From contig JAJYOM010000096.1 in assembly GCA_021796175.1 (NCBI GenBank), forward strand, positions 1-6,170: DNA of 6,170 nucleotides. The letters run 5' to 3'. Position numbers and translations under genes: made by a program. The DNA is from Thermoplasmata archaeon. Lineage in GTDB: Archaea > Thermoplasmatota > Thermoplasmata > Sysuiplasmatales > Sysuiplasmataceae. How positions within the stretch are numbered: the first letter of the stretch is position 1; every line of letters begins with the position of its first letter. Under the pieces are notes generated by a model. It made no database searches. It was not told where the DNA came from and saw only the letters and a program-made list of their open reading frames with translations. Positions 5,459-6,170 of the stretch are shown piece after piece.

Positions 5459-5466
5459 GGAAAGGT
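5459..5466 (+). promoter_or_regulatory. Ribosome binding site deciding the start at 5473
   Basis: GGAAAGGT ends six bases before the ATG at 5473, whereas the in-frame ATG at 5437 has no comparable site. This favours the 80-residue over the 92-residue form. Confidence 0.5.
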
Positions 5467-5472
5467 CCTCAT

Positions 5473-5715
5473 ATGAAATTATCAGCGTTTGACATAGACA
5501 TACTCAACACAATTTCAAAGAGGGGAGTTGCAGGCATCACGAAGGACGAGCTGATGTTTGAGCTCGGCAAGACGGTGAAGGGCATAGCTTACGGCGATCT
5601 CAAAAGGCATGTGACCGCACTTGTAAGCAACGGCCTCGCGGAAGTAGAAGAAACAGGTCCCGACGACTTCACCATAATGATAACCAAATCCGGGAAGGAA
5701 AGCATAGGTGCCTGA
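5473..5715 (+). CDS. Small winged-helix protein, putative regulator
   Basis: An 80-residue protein that looks like a single winged helix. Helix 1 is about 5-17 (AFDIDILNTISKR), followed by a turn (GVAGI) and helix 2 at 23-32 (TKDELMFELG). The recognition helix is about 38-54 (IAYGDLKRHVTALVSNGL). A beta wing spans 56-74 (AEVEETGPDDFTIMITKSG), whose final ITKSGKE resembles the end of many MarR/PadR-like wings. Family and target are not recognised. Starting at 5437 would add 12 residues (MWDRESARKGPH), rejected on ribosome-site and promoter spacing. It is divergent from the ROK kinase across 131 bases, so control of that kinase is possible but unproven. It converges on the 23S rRNA gene, with no clear terminator of its own. 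Confidence 0.75.
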   Translation: MKLSAFDIDILNTISKRGVAGITKDELMFELGKTVKGIAYGDLKRHVTALVSNGLAEVEETGPDDFTIMITKSGKESIGA

Positions 5716-5760
5716 ATACGTCCACACACGACAGGCTCCGCTGTAGCAGGACGACAGTTG

Positions 5761-5766
5761 AAAAAA
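5761..5766 (-). terminator. Oligo-T tract, probable terminator of the 23S rRNA transcript
   Basis: Six T residues on the - strand (within ATGTTTTTTCAA) lie about 60 bases beyond the mature 23S 3' end. Archaeal RNA polymerase commonly stops at such tracts. A small hairpin at 5791-5804 precedes it. Confidence 0.5.
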
Positions 5767-5790
5767 CATTTCGTCATAAGCATTCTGTGT

Positions 5791-5804
5791 AACGGCAAGC
5801 CGTT
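5791..5804 (-). repeat. Short inverted repeat in the 23S 3' trailer
   Basis: AACGGC-TT-GCCGTT on the - strand is a 6-bp inverted repeat with a 2-base centre; in RNA it would fold as about five pairs closed by a tight loop. It sits between the rRNA 3' end and the oligo-T tract and may take part in trailer processing or termination. Confidence 0.45.
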
Positions 5805-5823
5805 GCTGCAAAACTTCTAGCAC

Positions 5824-6170
<347 letters not shown>

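Noticed and set aside
5437..5472. 12-residue extension of the small winged-helix protein from the ATG at 5437
   Set aside because: No ribosome site precedes it, and the possible TATA box lies too close upstream; the ATG at 5473 has GGAAAGGT at a good distance.

Overview
The window looks like chromosomal DNA of a euryarchaeon, most likely from the Thermoplasmata. The reasons are: (1) an archaeal-type tRNA gene with a bulge-helix-bulge intron; (2) DUF835, DtxR-type and small winged-helix proteins of archaeal character; (3) A/T-rich box A elements about 25-30 bases before several start codons, with few strong ribosome binding sites; (4) heavy use of AGG/AGA for arginine; (5) a 23S rRNA 3' end with no 5S gene after it, as in the scattered rRNA genes of Thermoplasmatales. 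The lineage assignment is inference; no marker was searched.

Layout. Bases 1-129 hold perhaps the tail of a membrane-protein gene and a promoter. Bases 130-2232 (+) encode a 700-residue protein built around an AAA+ ATPase strikingly close to bacterial DnaA domain III. That ATPase is joined to an N-terminal PATAN/DUF4388-like domain, a helical module, a four-cysteine zinc ribbon and a C-terminal DUF835 domain. Five bases beyond its stop, converging on it, is a tRNA-Asn(GUU) gene (2238-2323, -) with a 13-base intron. Behind that is a small winged-helix regulator (2391-2705, -).

A 177-base divergent promoter region separates this regulator from a two-gene operon on the + strand: a DtxR/MntR-type regulator (2883-3329) and a membrane protein resembling NicO/LysE-superfamily metal transporters (3326-4327), whose start overlaps the regulator's stop. 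A perfect 17-bp palindrome that looks like a DtxR-family operator covers the regulator's start codon. The operon is therefore probably an autoregulated metal-homeostasis unit.

The transporter gene overlaps tail-to-tail by 9 bp with a ROK-family sugar kinase gene (4319-5341, -). The kinase is divergent from an 80-residue winged-helix protein (5473-5715, +). The right end is the 3' part of 23S rRNA on the - strand (about 5824 to beyond 6170), followed by a small hairpin and an oligo-T tract.

The most unusual item is the DnaA-type ATPase in an archaeal setting. It keeps the nucleotide-binding and oligomerisation residues, and apparently the initiator-specific helix, but lacks DnaA's own DNA-binding domain IV. 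The best supported regulatory finding is the palindrome over the DtxR-type gene's start codon.
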